From Reticulitermes speratus (Eukaryota > Arthropoda > Insecta > Blattodea > Rhinotermitidae): DNA of 64,000 nucleotides. Each line of letters starts with the position of its first letter. Positions within the stretch are counted from its first letter, which is position 1. Positions 1-11,139 of this stretch are shown here, in pieces. Below the pieces are notes generated by a model. That model made no database searches. It had not been told where the DNA came from and was given only the letters and a program-made list of their open reading frames with translations. The translations under genes were made by a program, and so were the position numbers. Location: the NCBI GenBank assembly GCA_021186555.1, contig JAJKFL010000042.1:24489521-24553520 (forward strand). Reading direction: 5' to 3'.

Positions 1-2229
1 CTACAAACTGGCCAACAGTTGGGTTATTGTTTGAACCACAGTGCAAACGAATAACACCAAATGTGTTTTCAAGGGGATCCTGATTGAGGTTTCGGGTCTC
101 AAGGTATTTGAAACCTGCCTTCCTCAACATCCTCCACACATGCTGGACAGCACATATATTAATCAGCCACCCAGTTTGTGATGGGGGAGGTTTACTAAAG
201 GCAGGTTTACCATCCTTGTGGATGACTCAGCTACTTATCCCCATACCTGCCTTGGTCCAGTGACCTATATGAGGACTGTTATTGTTAAGTGGGCCACGCA
301 ATTCCTTTCCTGCGGGAGGGTGCTTCACACTATTGAAGCTGTCAAACAGCCGATCCACCTCCTCCACAAACACACCTGTTGCTACGTGGTCAGCATCTAC
401 GTGCCCTAAAAGAATCAGTAATAAGTATGAGAGAAATTCCAGTAATGCTTCATTGTCATGGTCAATTCAGAAAGGAACATTTTCCTACACACAAGTAGGT
501 TAAATCATATGCCACTTTACTTCTTATTACAACACAAAGAAGGCAGAGCAATGTTCCTCACCTTTAGATGCTGTAGCATTGAGACTTGCTGCTACAGTGT
601 GGCTCATGACCTGTGCAGCCAAGCTGACCTTCATTGTACACTGTGCAGTAGGGGACAGGTGAGCATCTGTGAGCTTGTAGAGAAGGTGGACAATGTTTCC
701 TTTATCCCATTTACGTACACTCAAAATATGTTCCCACTTAGCAACAACAGGAAGCTGGTTGCCCATAAGCTCAGACTCAAACTGCACATCATATTTGAGG
801 AACAGGTTTCTGGTGCACTTCAAGAGGTGTGGAGGATCATACACTGTCACAATATCTTGATTTTGAAACTTGAAGAAGGGCTTACTTTGGGTAGCACCCA
901 ACAGTTTCAAGGCCTTGACATTGTTGGCACCCATGTCACAGACAGTGGCAACAACATGCAGTCCAGCATTCTGGCATGCGTCAAGAACCTCACCAAAAGG
1001 TGAGACTTAGTGCTTCCACGACTCAAGTAGTAAGCAACAGGTTGCTTCCACTTTCGGTGCAGACCACGGACCATGAAAACTAAAGCATGATTTGCAATCT
1101 TGCAAGTCCTCTCTGTTCCATAATCCTCAAAACCCTCAATACAGTCAAGCGTCTGATTAAAACGGACGTTCTCCCTGATTGACATTTCATCAAACAAGAG
1201 ACAACAGTACCGGTTTCTATCAGACATTTTCTGCAGAGAGTGCTGGAGTGCACCAAACACGCGGGCATTGATGCCTGCCGCAAAGTGAACAGTGCCGAGT
1301 ATGGACTGCAAGGTGCGCCTAGATGGAAGGGGGAGCAATACTCGCAGGAGGGAGTAGGATTTTGGGCTGCGTTTAAGAAGAGACAGAGCCAACATTTTGT
1401 CTTTGAAGTTCCACCTTCTGCCCTTTGGCTTATGCCTACTATTTCTAACAATACCTTTCAATAAACTGATAGCTTCTGCATTCAAAGATGTTGAAATGTC
1501 TTCCATCAATGTATTTCCTTCCACACCAGAAACAAATCCCAAATTTTGCCTGCACTTCTTTCTTAATTTACAGAGTGCACTCTCCTTGTTCCGAATCCTG
1601 TCATAAAGAAATTTCTCCCTTGGTGTTAACTGAGACACCGTGGCCAAATTCAAATCCTTTAATAAAGAGTGCCTTGCTCTAGGCTTTGAGGAGGAATTTT
1701 GACTATTGATGTGCCTGAATTCCCCTTCAGAAGCATTTAGGGTTAGGGGACAGGAGGTGCCTTCAACTGCAAATGTATTGGCTGCTGTTGGTGTGGAATT
1801 GACTGCAGAGATTTGTGAGGAAGTGGATGGACTGTCTACATGAATAGGAAGAGGTGTTGGAATAGAGGATGAGGACATAGGCAACTTGCTATAGGTTCTT
1901 TTGGGTGGCTGGACATGAAGGTTCTTCTGGGGAGATAAAACTGAGGGTAATGAATTCAAATCCGTGTGTGAAGGGGAATCAGGAACTTGTTGTGTTGGAT
2001 CTTGTGAAGCTGAGTATGAGCTACATGGTACTGCCATTCTGTTCAGGCGTGTCCCTTCAGGTGTTGTGAAGTCTGTCTGCAAAAAGTGATTTTTGCATAC
2101 ATACTTCACATGCAGGGTTCCGGCATCGTCAATATTACAACCAGGGGGTTGCATCTTCATTGGACAAGGAGGAAACATGCACCAGAGTCCTCTTACAGTG
2201 CTCCTTATGCAACTAACAGCACATATTTC
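1..2229 (-). pseudogene. P-type (THAP9-like) transposase, copy 1, partial and broken
   Basis: Same gene as described in full at 11210-14043. The first long frame is 2178 down to 907. The second begins in an overlapping frame and is open from before its first Met at 934 down to the intron. The third exon runs off the window. The shared lesions are present: the frame slip near 1000 and the in-frame TGA at 229-227. The third catalytic Glu falls beyond the window start or very near it, so only the first two catalytic acids can be examined here. Confidence 0.88.
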
Positions 2230-2299
2230 CTATTTGCTACCAACAGGTGGCAGTAAGTAAGGTCTAAGTCTGACGCACAAAGATCCTAGGTAATCTATG
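1..2299 (-). mobile_element. P-element-like transposon, copy 1 (cut by window edge)
   Basis: Minus-strand element whose 5' end is at 2299, where the sequence reading inward starts CATAGATTACCTAGGATC. Its 3' part lies before the window. It differs from the other copies in private substitutions, for example Gln for Pro and His for Leu in the Ser/Pro-rich linker, and CCACAAGG instead of CCTCAAGG (coding strand) just after the shared TGA codon. No 8-bp target duplication can be tested because the far end is missing. Confidence 0.9.
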
Positions 2300-2442
2300 G
2301 AGAAGCGGGGTGTTTTGTTCGAGCAGGGGGTTGCATCTTCAGTGGACAAGGAGGAAACATGCACCAGAGTCCTCTTACAGTGCTCCTTATGCAACTAACA
2401 GCACATATTTCCTATTTGCTACCAACAGGTGGCAGTAAGTAA
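2300..2442. repeat. 143-bp junction spacer between copies 1 and 2
   Basis: Contains a displaced copy of the element's own 5' region (119 bp, element bases about 40-158) plus a 24-bp piece also found flanking the central spacer. It carries the variants CTTACAGTG and GCGGGGTG, which match the copy 5/6 spacer on the other arm. Confidence 0.85.
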
Positions 2443-5400
2443 CACAGATTATCTAGTATACAGATAGGCAAGTCAACGATAAAATTAGGTAACGCGGCGC
2501 GTGCCATCTGTGTACGCTCTTTTCGAACTAACACGCCCGTAACGATGATTACGACACCTACGCCCAAGGTCGGTACTAACAGAACATGCCTCACTGCGTC
2601 AATCGGTACCAACAGCCACTACTATCCAACCCTCAGTATTCTCTTGTAATTACCAACTACCTACACATATGTCCTACTTACTGACAAAAACGTTCCGATG
2701 CTAACTACTGCATTATCTTCAGTATCATCCTAACACACAGCCATTTATTATATGCTGTATTATTTGCATAGTTTTTATATTTTTCACTGTTTTTCTTCCT
2801 GTTGCACTTGTGATATGAAATTCTGTTCCATTCATTGTAACTCCCTAATGTAAGACTGGAATTTTCACTTTTTGGATGCTGCACTTATAACCGCCACAGG
2901 ACAACCAACAAGTGAACAAGTTACAATAAAAGAAATGGAGCACATGTAGTAAAACAAGTAGCAACCAGACAAAACAACTGGGTTCAACAGTGCAAAACAT
3001 CAACACAGTAAGCACAAATAATGCACCCACCTACAAATGGCAAGATGTATAACTAATGATGATGATGATGATGATGCAACAGTCAGCACCAAAATGCAGT
3101 CAGTACACAGAACACATACAATTGCAGGGTGTCAGTAAGTGCAATATAGCTAGCTACACGGTTTGTACATCATAATTTCACCGCTATGTCCCGTCACTTT
3201 ATCACTGTCAGACTCATGAATACATGTGAAATATTGACATTGCAGAGTAACTTCTCCATATGATGGACAGAAGCATGTGCAGGTGAAGAAACATTTAATT
3301 CACATCAGTCCACAACTGGTGATATAGGGATGTCATCAATGAGAAATATCCTTCGATCACAGACGTTTGTATTGAAATTAGTAGATTATACACACATATA
3401 CATATTATGATTCATTTTTAAACATTAAAAATTCAGTTTTATAGTTTATATATCTTGTCATAAACTTAACACCAACAAATGCACATTACAAATACATATA
3501 CAGCATGTATTAGGGAGAACCCCTACATGTTTTGACAGGTCTTTGTCACCATCACGCTGTTCAAACAAAAGTCCACAAGAACTTTGCATCCATCCACATG
3601 TTAAACCATCATGCACTACAAAGTAGAAAAACACACTAGTTCACAGTGACAGTTCATAAAATAGAATGTTAACAGATTAAAAGGCTACGCTGCTGTTGTA
3701 ATAGTGGATCATCACTTCTGTAAAAGCGCCGAGCACACTCCATGCACACAACCTTGTGTGTCTCCTTCATGGCAAGTGTCATCTTCTCTTCAACTGAACC
3801 CATGTGAGCAACCTTTGCCATCTTAGACTCCAGCAGAGTTATAGAAGCACTTACTGTCTCTACCAGCTTGTCAGAAGGATAGGTTAGACACTGCTTGTCC
3901 TCCTCATACTCTTTGAAGTATATGAAGGCATTGGTCGCCAACATCATTGGGGATGTGAGACATGTCCTACAGTCATCACAGTTGATGTCACGTAGCAGAT
4001 GTCTGGCAATGAAACCACGGACATACGCTACTGACAAGAGCGACATGTCATCACACTTTATCACATTCTCCTGCTGCACTGACTCTGCAGCATGAATAGG
4101 AACAGCATCGTCTGCTCCAATACCATGATTTGTGGATGGATGTGGTACAGAAGCATCAGGTTCCTCGAGAAATGAATGTAGATTGTCCAGAAGCTTAGTG
4201 CCATCACGCTCACAGTTTGTGTTACTTAGAGCTCTGAAGGCAAGGCCATTGATGATACTAGTCTTCAGGGCATCTACAAACTGGCCAACAGTTGGGTTAT
4301 TGTTTGAACCACAGTGCAAACGAATAACACCAAATGTGTTTTCAAGGGGATCCTGATTGAGGTTTCGGGTCTCAAGGTATTTGAAACCTGCCTTCCTCAA
4401 CATCCTCCACACATGCTGGACAGCACATATATTAATCAGCCACCCAGTTTGTGATGGGGGAGGTTTACTAAAGGCAGGTTTACCATCCTTGAGGATGACT
4501 CAGCTACTTATCCCCATACCTGCCTTGGTCCAGTGACCTATATGAGGACTGTTATTGTTAAGTGGGCCACGCAATTCCTTTCCTGCGGGAGGGTGCTTCA
4601 CACTATTGAAGCTGTCAAACAGCCGATCCACCTCCTCCACAAACACACCTGTTGCTACGTGGTCAGCATCTACGTGCCCTAAAAGAATCAGTAATAAGTA
4701 TGAGAGAAATTCCAGTAATGCTTCATTGTCATGGTCAATTCAGAAAGGAACATTTTCCTACACACAAGTAGGTTAAATCATATGCCACTTTACTTCTTAT
4801 TACAACACAAAGAAGGCAGAGCAATGTTCCTCACCTTTAGATGCTGTAGCATTGAGACTTGCTGCTACAGTGTGGCTCATGACCTGTGCAGCCAAGCTGA
4901 CCTTCATTGTACACTGTGCAGTAGGGGACAGGTGAGCATCTGTGAGCTTGTAGAGAAGGTGGACAATGTTTCCTTTATCCCATTTACGTACACTCAAAAT
5001 ATGTTCCCACTTAGCAACAACAGGAAGCTGGTTGCCCATAAGCTCAGACTCAAACTGCACATCATATTTGAGGAACAGGTTTCTGGTGCACTTCAAGAGG
5101 TGTGGAGGATCATACACTGTCACAATATCTTGATTTTGAAACTTGAAGAAGGGCTTACTTTGGGTAGCACCCAACAGTTTCAAGGCCTTGACATTGTTGG
5201 CACCCATGTCACAGACAGTGGCAACAACATGCAGTCCAGCATTCTGGCATGCGTCAAGAACCTCACCAAAAGGTGAGACTTAGTGCTTCCACGACTCAAG
5301 TAGTAAGCAACAGGTTGCTTCCACTTTCGGTGCAGACCACGGACCATGAAAACTAAAGCATGATTTGCAATCTTGCAAGTCCTCTCTGTTCCATAATCCT

Positions 5401-6571
5401 CAAAACCCTCAATACAGTCAAGCGTCTGATTAAAACGGACGTTCTCCCTGATTGACATTTCATCAAACAAGAGACAACAGTACCGGTCTCTATCAGACAT
5501 TTTCTGCAGAGAGTGCTGGAGTGCACCAAACACGCGGGCATTGATGCCTGCCGCAAAGTGAACAGTGCCGAGTATGGACTGCAAGGTGCGCCTAGATGGA
5601 AGGGGGAGCAATACTCGCAGGAGGGAGTAGGATTTTGGGCTGCGTTTAAGAAGAGACAGAGCCAACATTTTGTCTTTGAAGTTCCACCTTCTGCCCTTTG
5701 GCTTATGCCTACTATTTCTAACAATACCTTTCAATAAACTGATAGCTTCTGCATTCAAAGATGTTGAAATGTCTTCCATCAATGTATTTCCTTCCACACC
5801 AGAAACAAATCCCAAATTTTGCCTGCACTTCTTTCTTAATTTACAGAGTGCACTCTCCTTGTTCCGAATCCTGTCATAAAGAAATTTCTCCCTTGGTGTT
5901 AACTGAGACACCGTGGCCAAATTCAAATCCTTTAATAAAGAGTGCCTTGCTCTAGGCTTTGAGGAGGAATTTTGACTATTGATGTGCCTGAATTCCCCTT
6001 CAGAAGCATTTAGGGTTAGGGGACAGGAGGTGCCTTCAACTGCAAATGTATTGGCTGCTGTTGGTGTGGAATTGACTGCAGAGATTTGTGAGGAAGTGGA
6101 TGGACTGTCTACATGAATAGGAAGAGGTGTTGGAATAGAGGATGAGGACATAGGCAACTTGCTATAGGTTCTTTTGGGTGGCTGGACATGAAGGTTCTTC
6201 TGGGGAGATAAAATGAGGGTAATGAATTCAAATCCGTGAGTGAAGGGGAATCAGGAACTTGTGGTGTTGGATCTTGTGAAGCTGAGTATGAGCTACATGG
6301 TACTGCCATTCTGTTCAGGCGTGTCCCTTCAGGTGTTGTGAAGTCTGTCTGCAAAAAGTGATTTTTGCATACATACTTCACATGCAGGGTTCCGGCATCG
6401 TCAATATTACAACCAGGGGGTTGCATCTTCATTGGACAAGGAGGAAACATGCACCAGAGTCCTCTTACAGTGCTCCTTATGCAACTAACAGCACATATTT
6501 CCTATTTGCTACCAACAGGTGGCAGTAAGTAAGGTCTAAGTCTGACGCACAAAGATCCTAGGTAATCTATG
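2443..6571 (-). mobile_element. P-element-like transposon, copy 2
   Basis: Complete element of 4129 bp on the minus strand. The 3' terminus on the plus strand begins CACAGATTATCTAGTAT at 2443. The 5' terminus ends at 6571. The two ends form an imperfect 17-bp inverted repeat (14 of 17 match). It lacks the 9-bp AAGAAGTGA insertion seen in copies 4 and 6 and has a private 1-bp deletion near 6212. Confidence 0.9.
3669..6501 (-). pseudogene. P-type (THAP9-like) transposase, copy 2, broken
   Basis: Same gene as described at 11210-14043. A private 1-bp deletion near 6212 (GATAAAATGAGG where the others have GATAAAACTGAGG) splits the first frame into 6450-6109 and 6157-5180. The shared frame slip lies near 5270 and the shared TGA is at 4502-4500. 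The C-terminal frame, 4412-3669, is intact and keeps the QDPLEN motif with the third catalytic Glu. This copy therefore has at least three independent breaks and cannot make full-length transposase. Confidence 0.9.
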
Positions 6572-6714
6572 GAGAAGCGGGATGTTTTGTTCGAGCAGGG
6601 GGTTGCATCTTCAGTGGACAAGGAGGAAACATGCACCAGAGTCCTCTTAAAGTGCTCCTTATGCAACTAACAGCACATATTTCCTATTTGCTACCAACAG
6701 GTGGCAGTAAGTAA
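6572..6714. repeat. 143-bp junction spacer between copies 2 and 3
   Basis: Same construction as the other junction spacers. It carries CTTAAAGTG and GCGGGATG, which match the copy 4/5 spacer on the opposite arm rather than the copy 1/2 spacer on its own arm. Confidence 0.85.
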
Positions 6715-9700
6715 CACAGATTATCTAGTATACAGATAGGCAAGTCAACGATAAAATTAGGTAACGCGGCGCGTGCCATCTGTGTACGCTCTTTTCGAAC
6801 TAACACGCCCGTAACGATGATTACGACACCTACGCCCAAGGTCGGTACTAACAGAACATGCCTCACTGCGTCAATCGGTACCAACAGCCACTACTATCCA
6901 ACCCTCAGTATTCTCTTGTAATTACCAACTACCTACACATATGTCCTACTTACTGACAAAAACGTTCCGATGCTAACTACTGCATTATCTTCAGTATCAT
7001 CCTAACACACAGCCATTTATTATATGCTGTATTATTTGCATAGTTTTTATATTTTTCACTGTTTTTCTTCCTGTTGCACTTGTGATATGAAATTCTGTTC
7101 CATTCATTGTAACTCCCTAATGTAAGACTGGAATTTTCACTTTTTGGATGCTGCACTTATAACCGCCACAGGACAACCAACAAGTGAACAAGTTACAATA
7201 AAAGAAATGGAGCACATGTAGTAAAACAAGTAGCAACCAGACAAAACAACTGGGTTCAACAGTGCAAAACATCAACACAGTAAGCACAAATAATGCACCC
7301 ACCTACAAATGGCAAGATGTATAACTAATGATGATGATGATGATGATGCAACAGTCAGCACCAAAATGCAGTCAGTACACAGAACACATACAATTGCAGG
7401 GTGTCAGTAAGTGCAATATAGCTAGCTACACGGTTTGTACATCATAATTTCACCGCTATGTCCCGTCACTTTATCACTGTCAGACTCATGAATACATGTG
7501 AAATATTGACATTGCAGAGTAACTTCTCCATATGATGGACAGAAGCATGTGCAGGTGAAGAAACATTTAATTCACATCAGTCCACAACTGGTGATATAGG
7601 GATGTCATCAATGAGAAATATCCTTCGATCACAGACGTTTGTATTGAAATTAGTAGATTATACACACATATACATATTATGATTCATTTTTAAACATTAA
7701 AAATTCAGTTTTATAGTTTATATATCTTGTCATAAACTTAACACCAACAAATGCACATTACAAATACATATACAGCATGTATTAGGGAGAACCCCTACAT
7801 GTTTTGACAGGTCTTTGTCACCATCACGCTGTTCAAACAAAGGTCCACAAGAACTTTGCATCCATCCACATGTTAAACCATCATGCACTACAAAGTAGAA
7901 AAACACACTAGTTCACAGTGACAGTTCATAAAATAGAATGTTAACAGATTAAAAGGCTACGCTGCTGTTGTAATAGTGGATCATCACTTCTGTAAAAGCG
8001 CCGAGCACACTCCATGCACACAACCTTGTGTGTCTCCTTCATGGCAAGTGTCATCTTCTCTTCAACTGAACCCATGTGAGCAACCTTTGCCATCTTAGAC
8101 TCCAGCAGAGTTATAGAAGCACTTACTGTCTCTACCAGCTTGTCAGAAGGATAGGTTAGACACTGCTTGTCCTCCTCATACTCTTTGAAGTATATGAAGG
8201 CATTGGTCGCCAACATCATTGGGGATGTGAGACATGTCCTACAGTCATCACAGTTGATGTCACGTAGCAGATGTCTGGCAATGAAACCACGGACATACGC
8301 TACTGACAAGAGCGACATGTCATCACACTTTATCACATTCTCCTGCTGCACTGACTCTGCAGCATGAATAGGAACAGCATCGTCTGCTCCAATACCATGA
8401 TTTGTGGATGGATGTGGTACAGAAGCATCAGGTTCCTCGAGAAATGAATGTAGATTGTCCAGAAGCTTAGTGCCATCACGCTCACAGTTTGTGTTACTTA
8501 GAGCTCTGAAGGCAAGGCCATTGATGATACTAGTCTTCAGGGCATCTACAAACTGGCCAACAGTTGGGTTATTGTTTGAACCACAGTGCAAACGAATAAC
8601 ACCAAATGTGTTTTCAAGGGGATCCTGATTGAGGTTTCGGGTCTCAAGGTATTTGAAACCTGCCTTCCTCAACATCCTCCACACATGCTGGACAGCACAT
8701 ATATTAATCAGCCACCCAGTTTGTGATGGGGGAGGTTTACTAAAGGCAGGTTTACCATCCTTGAGGATGACTCAGCTACTTATCCCCATACCTGCCTTGG
8801 TCCAGTGACCTATATGAGGACTGTTATTGTTAAGTGGGCCACGCAATTCCTTTCCTGCGGGAGGGTGCTTCACACTATTGAAGCTGTCAAACAGCCGATC
8901 CACCTCCTCCACAAACACACCTGTTGCTACGTGGTCAGCATCTACGTGCCCTAAAAGAATCAGTAATAAGTATGAGAGAAATTCCAGTAATGCTTCATTG
9001 TCATGGTCAATTCAGAAAGGAACATTTTCCTACACACAAGTAGGTTAAATCATATGCCACTTTACTTCTTATTACAACACAAAGAAGGCAGAGCAATGTT
9101 CCTCACCTTTAGATGCTGTAGCATTGAGACTTGCTGCTACAGTGTGGCTCATGACCTGTGCAGCCAAGCTGACCTTCATTGTACACTGTGCAGTAGGGGA
9201 CAGGTGAGCATCTGTGAGCTTGTAGAGAAGGTGGACAATGTTTCCTTTATCCCATTTACGTACACTCAAAATATGTTCCCACTTAGCAACAACAGGAAGC
9301 TGGTTGCCCATAAGCTCAGACTCAAACTGCACATCATATTTGAGGAACAGGTTTCTGGTGCACTTCAAGAGGTGTGGAGGATCATACACTGTCACAATAT
9401 CTTGATTTTGAAACTTGAAGAAGGGCTTACTTTGGGTAGCACCCAACAGTTTCAAGGCCTTGACATTGTTGGCACCCATGTCACAGACAGTGGCAACAAC
9501 ATGCAGTCCAGCATTCTGGCATGCGTCAAGAACCTCACCAAAAGGTGAGACTTAGTGCTTCCACGACTCAAGTAGTAAGCAACAGGTTGCTTCCACTTTC
9601 GGTGCAGACCACGGACCATGAAAACTAAAGCATGATTTGCAATCTTGCAAGTCCTCTCTGTTCCATAATCCTCAAAACCCTCAATACAGTCAAGCGTCTG

Positions 9701-10844
9701 ATTAAAACGGACGTTCTCCCTGATTGACATTTCATCAAACAAGAGACAACAGTACCGGTCTCTATCAGACATTTTCTGCAGAGAGTGCTGGAGTGCACCA
9801 AACACGCGGGCATTGATGCCTGCCGCAAAGTGAACAGTGCCGAGTATGGACTGCAAGGTGCGCCTAGATGGAAGGGGGAGCAATACTCGCAGGAGGGAGT
9901 AGGATTTTGGGCTGCGTTTAAGAAGAGACAGAGCCAACATTTTGTCTTTGAAGTTCCACCTTCTGCCCTTTGGCTTATGCCTACTATTTCTAACAATACC
10001 TTTCAATAAACTGATAGCTTCTGCATTCAAAGATGTTGAAATGTCTTCCATCAATGTATTTCCTTCCACACCAGAAACAAATCCCAAATTTTGCCTGCAC
10101 TTCTTTCTTAATTTACAGAGTGCACTATCCTTGTTCCGAATCCTGTCATAAAGAAATTTCTCCCTTGGTGTTAACTGAGACACCGTGGCCAAATTCAAAT
10201 CCTTTAATAAAGAGTGCCTTGCTCTAGGCTTTGAGGAGGAATTTTGACTATTGATGTGCCTGAATTCCCCTTCAGAAGCATTTAGGGTTAGGGGACAGGA
10301 GGTGCCTTCAACTGCAAATGTATTGGCTGCTGTTGGTGTGGAATTGACTGCAGAGATTTGTGAGGAAGTGGATGGACTGTCTACATGAATAGGAAGAGGT
10401 GTTGGAATAGAGGATGAGGACATAGGCAACTTGCTATAGGTTCTTTTGGGTGGCTGGACATGAAGGTTCTTCTGGGGAGATAAAACTGAGGGTAATGAAT
10501 TCAAATCCGTGAGTGAAGGGGAATCAGGAACTTGTGGTGTTGGATCTTGTGAAGCTGAGTATGAGCTACATGGTACTGCCATTCTGTTCAGGCGTGTCCC
10601 TTCAGGTGTTGTGAAGTCTGTCTGCAAAAAGTGATTTTTGCATACATACTTCACATGCAGGGTTCCGGCATCGTCAATATTACAACCAGGGGGTTGCATC
10701 TTCATTGGACAAGGAGGAAACATGCACCAGAGTCCTCTTACAGTGCTCCTTATGCAACTAACAGCACATATTTCCTATTTGCTACCAACAGGTGGCAGTA
10801 AGTAAGGTCAAAGTCTGACGCACAAAGATCCTAGGTAATCTATG
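6715..10844 (-). mobile_element. P-element-like transposon, copy 3
   Basis: Complete 4130-bp element on the minus strand, the innermost copy of the left arm. Its 5' end at 10844 faces the central spacer. Private change: Asp for Glu (GCACTATCC) in the basic/leucine segment of the first frame. Otherwise almost identical to copies 2 and 4. Confidence 0.91.
7941..10774 (-). pseudogene. P-type (THAP9-like) transposase, copy 3, broken
   Basis: Same gene as at 11210-14043. First frame 10723-9452, overlapping second frame from before 9479 to the splice donor near 9107, second exon from 8950, C-terminal frame 8684-7941. Only the two lesions common to all copies are visible: the frame slip near 9540 and the TGA at 8774-8772. 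With copy 6 it is among the least damaged in the array. The minus-arm copies encode QQENVIK where the plus-arm copies encode QQEKVIK. Confidence 0.9.
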
Positions 10845-10868
10845 GAGAAGCGGGATGTTTTGTTCGAG

Positions 10869-11115
10869 CAGGGGGTTGCATCTTTGCATCCTTTGGAAAC
10901 CTGAAGAGACGCCCTGCTGCATTTGAGTGTGAGGAAGTACACCCTAAGGCGTAACACTTAACCATCGTGCACTGCAAAACACACATTTATACAGATGCGT
11001 AACATGGTTCAAGATACGTTGAACGTATGCATAACAAACTTAACGTTCACAATACAATCCAAACTTCCACAATTGAACTGAAACTTACGGTCACACAGAA
11101 ATGTTCCGTTACACA
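10869..11115. other. Unique centre of the palindrome
   Basis: This 247-bp stretch occurs once and separates the two arms. On both sides it is bordered by the same 24-bp sequence in opposite orientation (10845-10868 and 11116-11139). It holds a 15-bp near-perfect palindrome, ATACGTTGAACGTAT, at 11014-11028. The left edge continues the CAGGGGGTTGCATC sequence found in the junction spacers; the right edge does not. It may be original flanking DNA, the true 5' end of an element, or filler from a rearrangement. Confidence 0.75.
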
Positions 11116-11139
11116 CTCGAACAAAACATCCCGCTTCTC

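Noticed and set aside
458-1003. 181-codon frame antisense to the P-type transposase, repeated in every copy
   Set aside because: Shadow of the conserved transposase coding sequence on the other strand; motifs and splice sites support the transposase strand.
2412-3030. Small open frames (60-66 codons) in the element 3' region
   Set aside because: No initiation context, domain or conservation beyond that of the repeated DNA itself.
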